From the NCBI GenBank assembly GCA_031271345.1, contig JAISVX010000003.1, positions 357,452 through 421,451 of the forward strand: 64,000 nt of DNA. The letters run 5' to 3'. Under the pieces are notes generated by a model. It had not been told where the DNA came from. It searched no databases and was given only the letters and a program-made list of their open reading frames with translations. The stretch is from Lactobacillaceae bacterium (GTDB taxonomy: Bacteria; Pseudomonadota; Alphaproteobacteria; RF32; CAG-239). The position numbers and the translations under genes were made by a program. Below, in pieces: positions 1 through 8,783 of the stretch (positions are counted from its first letter, which is position 1; each line of letters begins with the position of its first letter).

Positions 1-881
1 TTATCTAAAGGAATATCGGCGGCAGCTTTTGCTTCTAAAAAATTTGGAACGTTTTTTAAGTATCCGCATTCTTTGGCAATTCTTATGTTTCTAATCAGGC
101 TCATGCCTGCAACAACAGGCGTTCTCCCTGCTTTTTCCGCAGCCATCATCAAGCTTTGAAGCCTGACAATGTTTGAAGGAAAACAAGTTGCGACAACCGT
201 ATTCTTAAGCTGTGGAACCAGTTCGAGAAGAAAACGCCGAACATCCATTTCCGTATGTTTTTCGCGTTTCTCGTCTGAAACATTGGTTGAATCGCACACA
301 AGCATATCCACGCCCTGCTTGGCAAAATCTTCCAAAGCTTCAATGTTGGTGCTGAGCATATCAATTGTGCCGTCATCAAAACGCCAGTCTGTCGCATGAA
401 CGACATTGCCGTATTTGGTTTTAATAAGCAGTGCGGAGTTTTGCGGGGTTGAATGAACAAGATAAGCAAATTTGACTTCAAACTCGTCAAGATAAATAAC
501 ATCCCCGTCATTTACTTCGTTTAGCTTGTCTTCATATCCGTTTATCTTAAACTCATCTAAGCGCGCTGTTATGTGTCCCAGAGTAAACCCCGTTGCATAG
601 ACGGGGCATCTAATCTTTGGCCATATATGCGAGATTGCTCCAAAATGGTCTTCATGAGCATGCGTGATAAATACAGCTTCAACGTCGCCCGCATAGTCGT
701 CTAGAAAACCCGCGTCCGCCATTCCCATTTCCATACCGGGAAAATCATCATTCAAAAAACCGAACCCGGCATCAACAATGATAATTTTACCATTAACCGA
801 ATATACATAAAGGTTAAAACCAACCTCTTCTGCTCCGCCCAAAGGTAAAAAATAAAGCCCGTCTTTATCAAAAATATTCAT
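1..881 (-). CDS. rnj: Ribonuclease J (partial, C-terminal part beyond window edge)
   Basis: This open frame starts at ATG 881-879 and runs off the left edge, so only about 293 N-terminal residues are present. It encodes a metallo-beta-lactamase-fold RNase: the metal-binding signature HAHEDH is visible near residue 72, followed by a region typical of the beta-CASP RNase J family (VVHATDWRFDDG, then LVCDSTNV). RNase J enzymes are cytoplasmic endo- and 5'-exoribonucleases in RNA maturation and decay. The gene starts 9 bases after the birA stop codon. The birA-RNase J order is usual in Alphaproteobacteria, which supports both assignments. Confidence 0.93.
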   Translation of the reverse strand, partial: MNIFDKDGLYFLPLGGAEEVGFNLYVYSVNGKIIIVDAGFGFLNDDFPGMEMGMADAGFLDDYAGDVEAVFITHAHEDHFGAISHIWPKIRCPVYATGFTLGHITARLDEFKINGYEDKLNEVNDGDVIYLDEFEVKFAYLVHSTPQNSALLIKTKYGNVVHATDWRFDDGTIDMLSTNIEALEDFAKQGVDMLVCDSTNVSDEKREKHTEMDVRRFLLELVPQLKNTVVATCFPSNIVRLQSLMMAAEKAGRTPVVAGMSLIRNIRIAKECGYLKNVPNFLEAKAAADIPLD

Positions 882-890
882 AACCAATCC

Positions 891-1604
891 TCAAATATAA
901 AAAACATCCCCGGCATAAACTTTTTCCTGACTGCCTTCAACATTCAAAAGAAGGTATCCGTTATCATCAACGCCGGCAAAAATCCCTTCTTTTTCACCAT
1001 CTTCAAACCTGATAATTATTTTCTGCCCCAAGTTCTTCGCATACTTTAGCCATTTGTTCTTTATCTCTTCAAAACCGTAAAGTTTCCATTGCGCTAAATA
1101 GTAATCGATACGGTTAACTATAAGCTTTAGCATACCAATACTATCAGTTTGTATATTAACACTTTTTAGACTTATAGCCTCATATAACAAATCAACATTT
1201 TCAGGATAATCAACAATATTAACTCCCGCGCCGACAACAAAATATTCGCCAGCTCTTTCTATTAATATGCCAGAAACTTTTCTGCCATTAACCAATACGT
1301 CATTCGGCCATTTTAGTTTTACATCAATTTCATTATTAAAAGATTTAACGGCGTCTAAAACCGACAAAGAAACAATAAAAGACAGAACTCCGACATATCT
1401 GGCTTCAAGTTTAATGCCAAAAGAAGCAAAGAGGTTTCCGTTAATGCTTATCCAGCCGCGCCCCCTTCTGCCCCGCCCGTTCAGCTGTTTTTTTGCCGTT
1501 ATAACAAATTTTTCATTAAAACCTTCGGCAAATGACTTTGCAACATCATTTGTACTTTCGACTTCTTCAAAGTCTTCCCAATACCAATCTTCAATATAAG
1601 CCAT
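891..1604 (-). CDS. birA: Biotin--[acetyl-CoA-carboxylase] ligase
   Basis: The 237-residue protein attaches biotin to the biotin carboxyl carrier subunit of acetyl-CoA carboxylase. The N-terminal part carries the family signature for biotinyl-AMP formation, KKQLNGRGRRGRGW, and then the substrate lysine region LKWPNDVLVNGRKVSGIL. There is no N-terminal DNA-binding domain, so this is the monofunctional form and not the E. coli-type repressor. A short C-terminal SH3-like domain follows. Its start ATG overlaps the preceding stop codon (TAATG), which suggests translational coupling with the upstream secreted-protein gene. RNase J follows directly. Confidence 0.93.
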   Translation of the reverse strand: MAYIEDWYWEDFEEVESTNDVAKSFAEGFNEKFVITAKKQLNGRGRRGRGWISINGNLFASFGIKLEARYVGVLSFIVSLSVLDAVKSFNNEIDVKLKWPNDVLVNGRKVSGILIERAGEYFVVGAGVNIVDYPENVDLLYEAISLKSVNIQTDSIGMLKLIVNRIDYYLAQWKLYGFEEIKNKWLKYAKNLGQKIIIRFEDGEKEGIFAGVDDNGYLLLNVEGSQEKVYAGDVFYI

Positions 1605-2440
1605 TATAAACCCTGATTTTGCTTTTCAAATAGTTCGTCTATTTTGTTCGTGTCTTTAATCTGCTCTTCAATCATTTGCTTTATATCTTCAATGTTTTTG
1701 CCATCATCAGCGACTGCTTCCTTAAGAGCTGCGAAATCAAGACTATAAATAAAATCCTTTGTCATGCCGCCAAAATCGCTGCCTTTGACCTGGATTTGAA
1801 GGATCAAATAAGAACCTATATTAGTAACAAGATATATCTGTTTATCATTTTTGCTTGAATATCCGATATATTCATGGTTGTTGATTTTATTTGCTTTTAA
1901 TTTGCCGACATCAATGTTCTCATCATCAAGGTTTGTTATGATTGACGAACCGTTCCCTTCATCAATGCCTGAGATATTGATAGTATATATTCCTTCCTTT
2001 TTGATTAAATCATAAGTGACCAAAACCAAAGAAAGGTTTCTTGTCAGCCTGTACCGCAAAACGGTGTCGCCTTCTTTATACATGCCGTCAAACTCTATGG
2101 AGTTTGTGTCCAAATCAATTATATAGCTTGTGTCCCGATTATATTTGGCATTTATCGCATTCTTTATTTTTTCAGCCATTTCATTGGAAGCTTTAGGAAG
2201 CTTTTTATTTTCCTCCAAAGAAATCAGCATCGGCGCCATCATACGAATCATTTCTGAAAAGAAATCAGTCATTGAATCAGCCAAAACAGGGACATTTTCG
2301 ACTAAAGCGTCTTCCATAGCCTCCACAGCTTTTGCCATACCATCTTCAATACTGTTGCCCGACGTATCTGTCTGCGCCTGCGCGGAAAAAGAAAACATTG
2401 TAAAAAATAAAACAGCGGCATATTGAGTTAAAGTCTTCAT
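1604..2440 (-). CDS. Secreted protein of unknown function
   Basis: I chose the ATG at 2440 because GGAGAAC lies seven bases upstream and the protein then begins with a normal signal peptide (MKTLTQ, hydrophobic core, cleavage after SAQA). The reading frame upstream adds six residues without a better ribosome site. The mature protein is about 255 residues, acidic and lysine-rich, with no transmembrane segment after the signal. It has a methionine-rich helical stretch around residues 60-75. I do not recognise a family. The gene ends in a TAATG overlap with birA, so it is likely co-transcribed, but its function need not be related. A periplasmic location is inferred. Confidence 0.75.
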   Translation of the reverse strand: MKTLTQYAAVLFFTMFSFSAQAQTDTSGNSIEDGMAKAVEAMEDALVENVPVLADSMTDFFSEMIRMMAPMLISLEENKKLPKASNEMAEKIKNAINAKYNRDTSYIIDLDTNSIEFDGMYKEGDTVLRYRLTRNLSLVLVTYDLIKKEGIYTINISGIDEGNGSSIITNLDDENIDVGKLKANKINNHEYIGYSSKNDKQIYLVTNIGSYLILQIQVKGSDFGGMTKDFIYSLDFAALKEAVADDGKNIEDIKQMIEEQIKDTNKIDELFEKQNQGL

Positions 2441-2503
2441 TTTAGTTCTCCAATACAAAAATAAGGACTAACAGCAGTCCTTATTTGTTTTGTTATCATC
2501 CGT

Positions 2504-2821
2504 TTACTGTACAAGAGCCTCAATACTTTTTACAATTCTAAGCGGCGCCTTATATTCTCTTGCCACATCATCGTCTTCATCAAATTCGACGATTAAAATT
2601 TCATCTACGGATTTAACTGGCTTTCTGGCTTCTTCCTCAACTTTTCTTAAATAAACAGCGCTTTCTCTGCTTCTATACAATAAAATAGTATCCCCACCGT
2701 CATACACAACTCTTGGGTTCTCAGGACCGCCAGGAAAACTGTCAATCATAATCATAATCTCACCCTTTGAGTTCTGAAGAATATTATATTTGTCTTTTAG
2801 TGAAGTAGTATTTTCAGCCAT
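2504..2821 (-). CDS. Small conserved acidic protein, unknown function
   Basis: A 105-residue soluble protein with no signal peptide or membrane segment. The start at 2821 has AGAGGT eight bases upstream. It has a glycine/proline turn (SFPGGPENPRVVYDGGD) followed by short alternating hydrophobic strands and an acidic patch, EFDEDDD. Codon use matches the native AT-rich genes. It is on its own, 45 bases after the secreted-protein start region and upstream of tRNA-Lys. I do not recognise it. Confidence 0.7.
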   Translation of the reverse strand: MAENTTSLKDKYNILQNSKGEIMIMIDSFPGGPENPRVVYDGGDTILLYRSRESAVYLRKVEEEARKPVKSVDEILIVEFDEDDDVAREYKAPLRIVKSIEALVQ

Positions 2822-2937
2822 ATTCTTTTACCTCTAATAAACTTAAGCTTTGAATGAATGCTAGCACATAAAAATTAACAAATAAACTATATTTTTTAGT
2901 TTTTTTCATTTTTTTTTATTTTTATGCGTTTTTTTTA

Positions 2938-2966
2938 TTGACTAAGAGTTTTTTATCTTATATATC
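2938..2966 (+). promoter_or_regulatory. Sigma-70-type promoter of tRNA-Lys
   Basis: A -35 box TTGACT at 2938-2943 and a -10 box TATATC at 2961-2966 are separated by exactly 17 bases. The tRNA begins 17 bases after the -10 box. Confidence 0.75.
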
Positions 2967-2982
2967 TTCCTTCGTTAACAGC

Positions 2983-3058
2983 GTGCCCGTAGCTCAGTCG
3001 GTAGAGCACTTGACTTTTAATCAAGTGGTCACAGGTTCGAATCCTGTCGGGCATACCA
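2983..3058 (+). tRNA. tRNA-Lys (anticodon TTT)
   Basis: The 76-nt gene folds as a full cloverleaf. The acceptor strand GTGCCCG pairs with CGGGCAT, the anticodon loop is CTTTTAA (anticodon TTT), the T arm is ACAGG-TTCGAAT-CCTGT, and CCA is encoded. A terminator hairpin follows at once. The last 19 bases of the gene, together with the terminator start, are repeated 171 bp downstream. Confidence 0.97.
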
Positions 3059-3246
3059 ATAAAAAAGCACACCTTCCGGGTGTGTTTTTTTGTTGAAATT
3101 TTGCCCCAGAATTTGAACCTGTGAGGAAACAGGTTCGACTACCAGGCGCAGGCAAGACGAAAGTATCGCCGTTATTGTGCCGCCAGTAGCAACTCGACCA
3201 AAGGGAGAGTAATCCTGTCGGGCATACCAATAAAAAAGCACACCTT
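3040..3246 (+). repeat. Direct repeat of the tRNA-Lys 3' end flanking a short insert
   Basis: A 36-bp exact direct repeat occurs at 3040-3075 and 3211-3246. It covers the T-stem 3' half, acceptor 3' strand, CCA and the first arm of the terminator. The second copy is followed by its own complete terminator (3232-3262) with the same stem but a different loop. Between the repeats lies about 135 bp containing an 8-bp hairpin (GAACCTGT / ACAGGTTC, 3116-3137). The second copy has no tRNA body in front of it, so it is a tRNA remnant. The antisense frames across it are not credible genes. Confidence 0.85.
3061..3091 (+). terminator. Terminator after tRNA-Lys
   Basis: Hairpin CACACC / GGTGTG with loop TTCCG, followed by seven T. 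Confidence 0.85.
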
Positions 3247-3262
3247 TCAGGTGTGTTTTTTT
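3232..3262 (+). terminator. Second copy of the tRNA-Lys terminator
   Basis: Stem CACACC / GGTGTG, loop TTTCA, then seven T. It follows the tRNA-remnant repeat at 3211. Confidence 0.75.
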
Positions 3263-3280
3263 GTTTTGATAAATATCAAT

Positions 3281-3308
3281 AAAAAAGGGCTTTTCAGCCC
3301 TTTTTTAT
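3281..3308. terminator. Bidirectional terminator at the end of the giant gene
   Basis: Symmetric hairpin of six A, GGGC, loop TTTTCA, GCCC, six T. It sits directly at the stop of the minus-strand gene starting at 8068. Confidence 0.8.
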
Positions 3309-6300
3309 TATTTAATATTAACATACTGTCCCAAAATGCTGACAAGCGAGTGGGCTTCCTGCAACCCTGCTTGAGCGCTCTGGCTGTTCGTAATCACACC
3401 TTCGCGGATATTATCACGAACCTGCGCGTATGTATGACCATTTTGATTATTATGAGACTGTGTTTTTGAAGATATAAGGTCTCCTTTGGCATCAAGTTTA
3501 AGGTTGCGGTCGCTCAAATCTTTAACGTGGCTGTCCATAAACTTATTATCAGCTTCGTTCAAATTATCCTGCATAACAAGATTTTTGTATACTTCATGGT
3601 TTCTATAAGTTTGTTCAAGCTCAAATTTAGCCATTCTTTCAGCCACAGATCTATTGCTGTGTTCTACGCCGCCTGCCGTCCATCTCCCTGTTTCCGGGTC
3701 TTTAACAGCTTTTGTAAACTCTTGCGACACATCTTTCGGAATATCAACCTTTGGAGGATTGTTATCTGTAAAAGTAGCTCTTCCAGTCTCATCAATTTTA
3801 TATGCGAACGACCCTTTGCCCTCGCCGACTGTTCTAACTTCATTTACAGCAGCAGGTTCGGTCCTAGTTTCTGCAACAACTGTCTCATGAGGTTTTGCAT
3901 CATGAGCAGCGCTTGTTTCAACTTCCGCTCTTGGAGCTGTTTCAACTACATTTTCAGCTACCGTAGGCGCAGGAGCCGCACGACTATCCGAACTAGACCA
4001 TTCTATGGATTTATCAGCGCCAGCCAATTGCAAATGACCGTCATTGGCTCTCTGGTATCCCCAGCTTTCAAGCCTTGAGTTAAGACTGTTATAATGCTTT
4101 TGCTCAACCGCATCCAAATGCTCTCCAGCAGCCACTCTTGTCTCATACTGACTTATAATCTCGTTAGACACCAACATTCTCTGCATATCACCCATTGCGG
4201 TTGACTTTGCCACCCCAGGGTTCAGAGATTCAGAAGATCCGACTTTGTATACGCCGTCTTTAAATGTCATGCTTGTCGCATGCTTCTCCAGTTCGGGCGG
4301 TATATCCAAGACACCGCTTGCTTTCAAGCTCAGGTTTCCGTTTCCGTCATTGGTTATTGTCGCACTCCAGCCTTCGCCATTTGACAACTTTATTACGCCC
4401 TCTACCGAACTGTCAATTACAGTGCCGTTATTAGTAACTAACTGAGTCGGATTATTAATCTGAGGAGCTGCCGGCGCATGTTCAACTGGTTTCTCAACTG
4501 TTTGTTCAGCTTTATCAACCACTGGCTCTGACTTTTCACCTGTTTCATTTTCAGCGAGAAGAGCGGCATCTTTTTCAACTCTGACAGCGGCATGCTTCTC
4601 TTCTAAGCCAGCTAATGCTGTTTCTTTATTTCCGGTGTAAGTTTCACGGGCTTCCGCGACAAGCTCGGCATCGCTGTTATATTTGGCTAACATTTTCAAA
4701 TCCGCCTCAGTTGCCGTGCCGTTTTCAACTCTTGCCAAAACCTCCTTAGAAATATCGCCGCCCATATCAGAGTGTCCTGTAAGCCCTTCATCGCCGCCGA
4801 CAATATTGAAACTGCCGTCACTGCCGACTGTATAATTAATTTCCTGCCCCAAAGAATCAACCATTGTATGAACCTGTTCATTTCTCAGGTGTTCGTGCAT
4901 TTCAAATTCGGCTCTTGCAAAAGCGGCGTCTTGATTAACTTCTAACGGTTTAATATCTAACGGTTCAATGCCTTTAAGAACAGATTCATGCCTGACTATA
5001 TCTTCAACTACAGGCTCTGTATTAGTTGTAGCTGCTGTGCTTGTTGTATTTTCCGTTACAATCGTTGGTCTAGGCTCTGTCCTTACAGCAGGTCTTTCCG
5101 GCTGAGGCGCTTCTCTTACCTCAACATCCTGAACCTGTTCCACTTGGTCAGCTGGTAGCTGTATGCTGTCCGGGACACTATTGTTATCTATATCCCAAGC
5201 TGGACCGCCGTTATCAACTATTGTAGATTGTCCGCCGTCAAAAAATCTCGCAAAAGGACTGTTCTCATTAAAATACTGGAAGCTGTTATTCTCCGCGCCT
5301 TGTATATTATTTAATTCGACATAGTTTGTCTGGTCCATTTGCTCTGGTCCGTTTGCCGGAGCGGGAATAGTTTCGCCGGTAACAGCGTCTACATCATACG
5401 TCGGCTGCGTTACATCTGGAGTTGCGACAAACTGGTTCGCCACTGCTCTACCGCCAAAGAAACCCAGAGCTGATGTTCCGGCTATTGTCGCGACCTTCCA
5501 CCAGCTTTGTTTATCTTTTCTCGCTTGCTTTATCGGTTTCACAATATTTGCCGCCACGCCGGTAAGAGCCGACCCAATCCTGTATTCTGTCATATAAGGA
5601 GCAATCGCGTTGGCTAACGCGCCTACCTGACCAACATTAGAAAACATTTGCAGTCCTGGTATTGCCGCACCGATTGCGCCTAATGCAAATCCAACGCCTC
5701 TTTCTGGATTTTTCTTCATATATTGCTTAAACGACAGACGAACGCCTTGTTTTGACGCCTCTAATTTTTGTCTCTTAAAATCTTTTCTCAAACCGATAAC
5801 CTGGTTGCCCAAAGATACTACCGCAACCGCGGCTACCGCTGGCGCACCGAATGAAGAAGCGACACCGAAGGCAGCGCTCCATGCTCCAATCTTAAGCCCG
5901 GCTTTGCCCATGTTTTTCAAAAATGCTTTTGCATTTGCATATTTTTTGCCATATTTTTTGGTATTGTTTTTATCAATAGCTTCATGGTTTTTACGCGCTG
6001 TCTGCACAGCTTTTCTGTTTCCGACCTTTTTCTCCAGCCTCAAAAGGAACGAATTGGATTCTTTATTCTTCGCAGCGGCATAACCAATGAAAGAGTCTTG
6101 ATTTATATCGATTTTCTTACCATTTTGGCTTAAAGCGACAAACTTTTTATACGCAGCGTTAGCTTTCTCTTTTGTTACGTTTTCTTTCAAAATTTCTTGC
6201 GCGTGATAAAGCTCATATAAAGCTATTTGCAAGTTATCAGAAAAGTTTGCTTTGAAAGATTCCGCCGTTATAGTCTCTTTACTGGTAAGCATTTGCTGTT

Positions 6301-8068
6301 TTGTTCTGTCTTTAACCGACGCGATAAATAAACCCATTTCGCTGTCTGGTAAAAATTCGCCTTTTTCATCTCTTTGCGAGAAACTTTCGCGACCAAGCGG
6401 AGTTAGCTTGCCCGTAACGTTTACAGCCGCCAAAACATCATAAGCTTCCTGCATGTCCGAATGGGAAGCATATTTCGTATTTTTTATTTCCGTTCTTAAA
6501 TCGCCAAGAGTTTTAGTCGCCTTTTTCAGCTTGCCGGAAGCAATAAATTTATCATTGCCAGCCGCATATTTTGCAACATTATCCAAGACAAATGCAAAAC
6601 TCGCCATTTCAGCCTTATCGAGTTCTTTTTTACCATTGGCAACTTTTAATACATTATCTCTGGCAGCTTTAGTAACGATAAATTTTTCTTCTTTCTTAAA
6701 GCTTCCGGAATACTTATCCATCGCCGCCTGTAAAGAAGCAAACTCTTTAATGTCCAGCTTATCAAAAGTTTTGTTTGCAACAATCTCTTTCGCCTTCTCA
6801 AACTCCATAGGCTGAACTGGTTCTTCAACAAAAGGCGTAACACTCAACAGGTTTGCAACGCCAATATCTTCCAGTAAAGTAGAGTTTTCATCTAAGAACG
6901 CAGAATTTTCAGGAGTTAAACCCGTCAAGCCGTTGGCTTCGTCATATTCTCTTACAAAGTTATTTAAGCGGGTCTTTGCTCTGCCCTTTACCGACAAGTC
7001 CTGTTCATCGCCCCTGTACTCAAGAACAACTCTGTCATCTTTAACAATATCCCTAAACTTCGAAGCTTTTTCTTCTCTGTCTTTTTGCATTTCCTGGTCG
7101 ACCCAGGCTCTGGTCTTGCTGTCCGAGCTGTTATAATCTTCCAGCGTCAGACCATTTTTCGCAAGAAACACCGAAAGCTGTTTTTCTTTCTGCATTTCCT
7201 GAGCAGCCAAAATCTGAAGTCCTTTGTCTTTATTATATTCGGCTTCAGAAATATTATTTTTTGCCAAATAGTCTTTCAAATCGGCTTCGTATTGGGTTTT
7301 CATTTCTTTATCAACCCAATCTCTCGTGCTTTTATCTGATGAATTATAATCTTCGATTGTAAAATTATTCGCTTCTAAAAACTCGACTAAATCAGCGTCT
7401 TTCTGAACCTTAATCTGTTCTTTTATCCAATCTTTATGAGCCTGGTTTGCAGACGTATATTCGTCAATACTAATGCCGTTAAGCTCTAAATATGCCACAA
7501 TCTCAGCGTCATACTGAGAACGCATTTCGCCGCGAAGCCAATCTTTGGTCTTATCATCGGCTTTTTCATAGTCTTCAAGAGTAAGACCGTTTTTTTCCAA
7601 AAGTTCTATTAAATCTGATTTTGTTTCTTCCGCCGCCCTGTTTTCATTGCCATCTTCATAAGAATTAATCAGAGCCAGCATTGCGTCGGCATCATCAATG
7701 TCGACCATAATTCTGTTTTCTGCGTAGTATGTTACTCTTTTTTCGATTGCTTTTTGGATATTTTGATACGCTTTTGCCGCTTCATCATCTATCTTCGCCG
7801 CATCTTTAACAGATGCGTTAAGCGCCGCCAGTTCTCCAGGCATTAATTGGTCCAAAGCCGCTTTTTTATCTGAAATTCTAATTGCGTCTTCAATTGAATA
7901 TTTTGGCTCGGACTCAGCTCCTTCAAGAGGATTATTCTTTTTCCAGGTTTCCATATCGTTAGACAACGATGTTTGAGCATCCTTATCAAGCGCTTCAAAC
8001 GCGGCAACGCTCATGCCAATTGATTGTAAGAACTCCTCAAATCTCTCGTCTTTTCTCATATCCGCCAT
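3308..8068 (-). CDS. Giant repeat-containing protein with central hydrophobic segments (1586 aa)
   Basis: The start at 8068 has GGAG eight bases upstream. I do not recognise a family. Six copies of a roughly 37-residue unit can be seen near residues 10-43, 151-187, 188-225, 226-262, 263-297 and 298-334. The unit pattern is a helix, then NG(L/I)(T/S)xEDY, then T/S-rich and W(V/L)xxEM. Residues about 350-710 are lysine- and alanine-rich and look helical. Residues about 712-753, 790-810 and 856-880 are Gly/Ala-rich hydrophobic segments flanked by Lys/Arg and could be membrane segments. The C-terminal half is low-complexity (E, T, P, Q, V) with further small folded-looking stretches. There is no signal peptide. 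Codon use is native, and the gene has its own promoter region and terminator. A surface, secreted-effector or scaffold role is only a guess. Confidence 0.85.
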   Translation of the reverse strand: MADMRKDERFEEFLQSIGMSVAAFEALDKDAQTSLSNDMETWKKNNPLEGAESEPKYSIEDAIRISDKKAALDQLMPGELAALNASVKDAAKIDDEAAKAYQNIQKAIEKRVTYYAENRIMVDIDDADAMLALINSYEDGNENRAAEETKSDLIELLEKNGLTLEDYEKADDKTKDWLRGEMRSQYDAEIVAYLELNGISIDEYTSANQAHKDWIKEQIKVQKDADLVEFLEANNFTIEDYNSSDKSTRDWVDKEMKTQYEADLKDYLAKNNISEAEYNKDKGLQILAAQEMQKEKQLSVFLAKNGLTLEDYNSSDSKTRAWVDQEMQKDREEKASKFRDIVKDDRVVLEYRGDEQDLSVKGRAKTRLNNFVREYDEANGLTGLTPENSAFLDENSTLLEDIGVANLLSVTPFVEEPVQPMEFEKAKEIVANKTFDKLDIKEFASLQAAMDKYSGSFKKEEKFIVTKAARDNVLKVANGKKELDKAEMASFAFVLDNVAKYAAGNDKFIASGKLKKATKTLGDLRTEIKNTKYASHSDMQEAYDVLAAVNVTGKLTPLGRESFSQRDEKGEFLPDSEMGLFIASVKDRTKQQMLTSKETITAESFKANFSDNLQIALYELYHAQEILKENVTKEKANAAYKKFVALSQNGKKIDINQDSFIGYAAAKNKESNSFLLRLEKKVGNRKAVQTARKNHEAIDKNNTKKYGKKYANAKAFLKNMGKAGLKIGAWSAAFGVASSFGAPAVAAVAVVSLGNQVIGLRKDFKRQKLEASKQGVRLSFKQYMKKNPERGVGFALGAIGAAIPGLQMFSNVGQVGALANAIAPYMTEYRIGSALTGVAANIVKPIKQARKDKQSWWKVATIAGTSALGFFGGRAVANQFVATPDVTQPTYDVDAVTGETIPAPANGPEQMDQTNYVELNNIQGAENNSFQYFNENSPFARFFDGGQSTIVDNGGPAWDIDNNSVPDSIQLPADQVEQVQDVEVREAPQPERPAVRTEPRPTIVTENTTSTAATTNTEPVVEDIVRHESVLKGIEPLDIKPLEVNQDAAFARAEFEMHEHLRNEQVHTMVDSLGQEINYTVGSDGSFNIVGGDEGLTGHSDMGGDISKEVLARVENGTATEADLKMLAKYNSDAELVAEARETYTGNKETALAGLEEKHAAVRVEKDAALLAENETGEKSEPVVDKAEQTVEKPVEHAPAAPQINNPTQLVTNNGTVIDSSVEGVIKLSNGEGWSATITNDGNGNLSLKASGVLDIPPELEKHATSMTFKDGVYKVGSSESLNPGVAKSTAMGDMQRMLVSNEIISQYETRVAAGEHLDAVEQKHYNSLNSRLESWGYQRANDGHLQLAGADKSIEWSSSDSRAAPAPTVAENVVETAPRAEVETSAAHDAKPHETVVAETRTEPAAVNEVRTVGEGKGSFAYKIDETGRATFTDNNPPKVDIPKDVSQEFTKAVKDPETGRWTAGGVEHSNRSVAERMAKFELEQTYRNHEVYKNLVMQDNLNEADNKFMDSHVKDLSDRNLKLDAKGDLISSKTQSHNNQNGHTYAQVRDNIREGVITNSQSAQAGLQEAHSLVSILGQYVNIK

Positions 8069-8220
8069 GATGGTAACTCCATATAATTTAATAGCTGTAT
8101 TTTATATTACGCTATTTTCGCAAAAAATCAAACATTTTGTCCAAACGAAATGCGGTAACATAAAATTTTAATATTACTGTAACAATTGAAAGCCATTATA
8201 GTTCAAAAGATTATAAATGT

Positions 8221-8775
8221 TTAGTTAAATTTGCATTTTTCTGCAAATTTAAGCAAATTTCTGCTTCTTTCTTTTATTTCTTTGGCAGGAACGCCGGCAT
8301 AAATTTTCCATGCTGGAACATTTGACTTAATCAGGCTCATAGCGCCGGTTGCAGCGCCTTCTCCAAAAACGACGTTTGGCATAATTATCGTGCCGCTGCC
8401 TATCTGAACATATTTTGTCAAAACAATTTTGCCGCCTTGAACATTGGTAAACTCTTCTGGAACCATTGGAGAAACCATATATTCTCCCGAAAAATCATCC
8501 GTCGCGCTAAAAAGCGTGCAACGCGGAGAAATACCGCAAAAATCCCCAATTTCAATGCCTTTCGAACCATACAGGGCATTATACGCGGAAATATGAACAT
8601 TGCTGCCGATAGTAATTTGTCCGCTTAATATGCAAAAATCATCAATTCTGACATTGCTGCCAAGAAGAATATTTTTTGCGCCGTATATTGAGCATTTTCG
8701 GCTGATTAAAACGTTTCTGCCAAAAGCTTTAAGCCCCAAATCTTTCAATTCTTCTTCAGAGTAAAAACTGCTCAT
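8221..8775 (-). CDS. Hexapeptide-repeat sugar O/N-acetyltransferase
   Basis: A 184-residue left-handed beta-helix acyltransferase. It shows tandem hexapeptide-type repeats (isoleucine/valine every sixth residue with Gly/Asn turns, for example SNVRIDDFCILSG and SNVHISAYN) and the C-terminal AGVPAKEI typical of galactoside/serine/LPS acetyltransferases of the LbH family. AGGAGG lies upstream of the ATG. It follows the glycosyltransferase stop by 8 bases, so it is the last gene of a three-gene minus operon. With the sugar aminotransferase upstream it may acetylate a dTDP-amino sugar or a surface glycan; the substrate cannot be read from the sequence. Confidence 0.88.
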   Translation of the reverse strand: MSSFYSEEELKDLGLKAFGRNVLISRKCSIYGAKNILLGSNVRIDDFCILSGQITIGSNVHISAYNALYGSKGIEIGDFCGISPRCTLFSATDDFSGEYMVSPMVPEEFTNVQGGKIVLTKYVQIGSGTIIMPNVVFGEGAATGAMSLIKSNVPAWKIYAGVPAKEIKERSRNLLKFAEKCKFN

Positions 8776-8783
8776 ATACCCTC

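Noticed and set aside
3021-3241. Overlapping antisense frames across tRNA-Lys and its repeat (69-70 aa)
   Set aside because: They run antisense through the tRNA; such frames are well-known artefacts and have no ribosome site.
3527-4078. Long plus-strand frame opposite the end of the giant gene (183 aa)
   Set aside because: It lies wholly inside the giant gene on the other strand, has no ribosome site, and its product lacks any sensible features.
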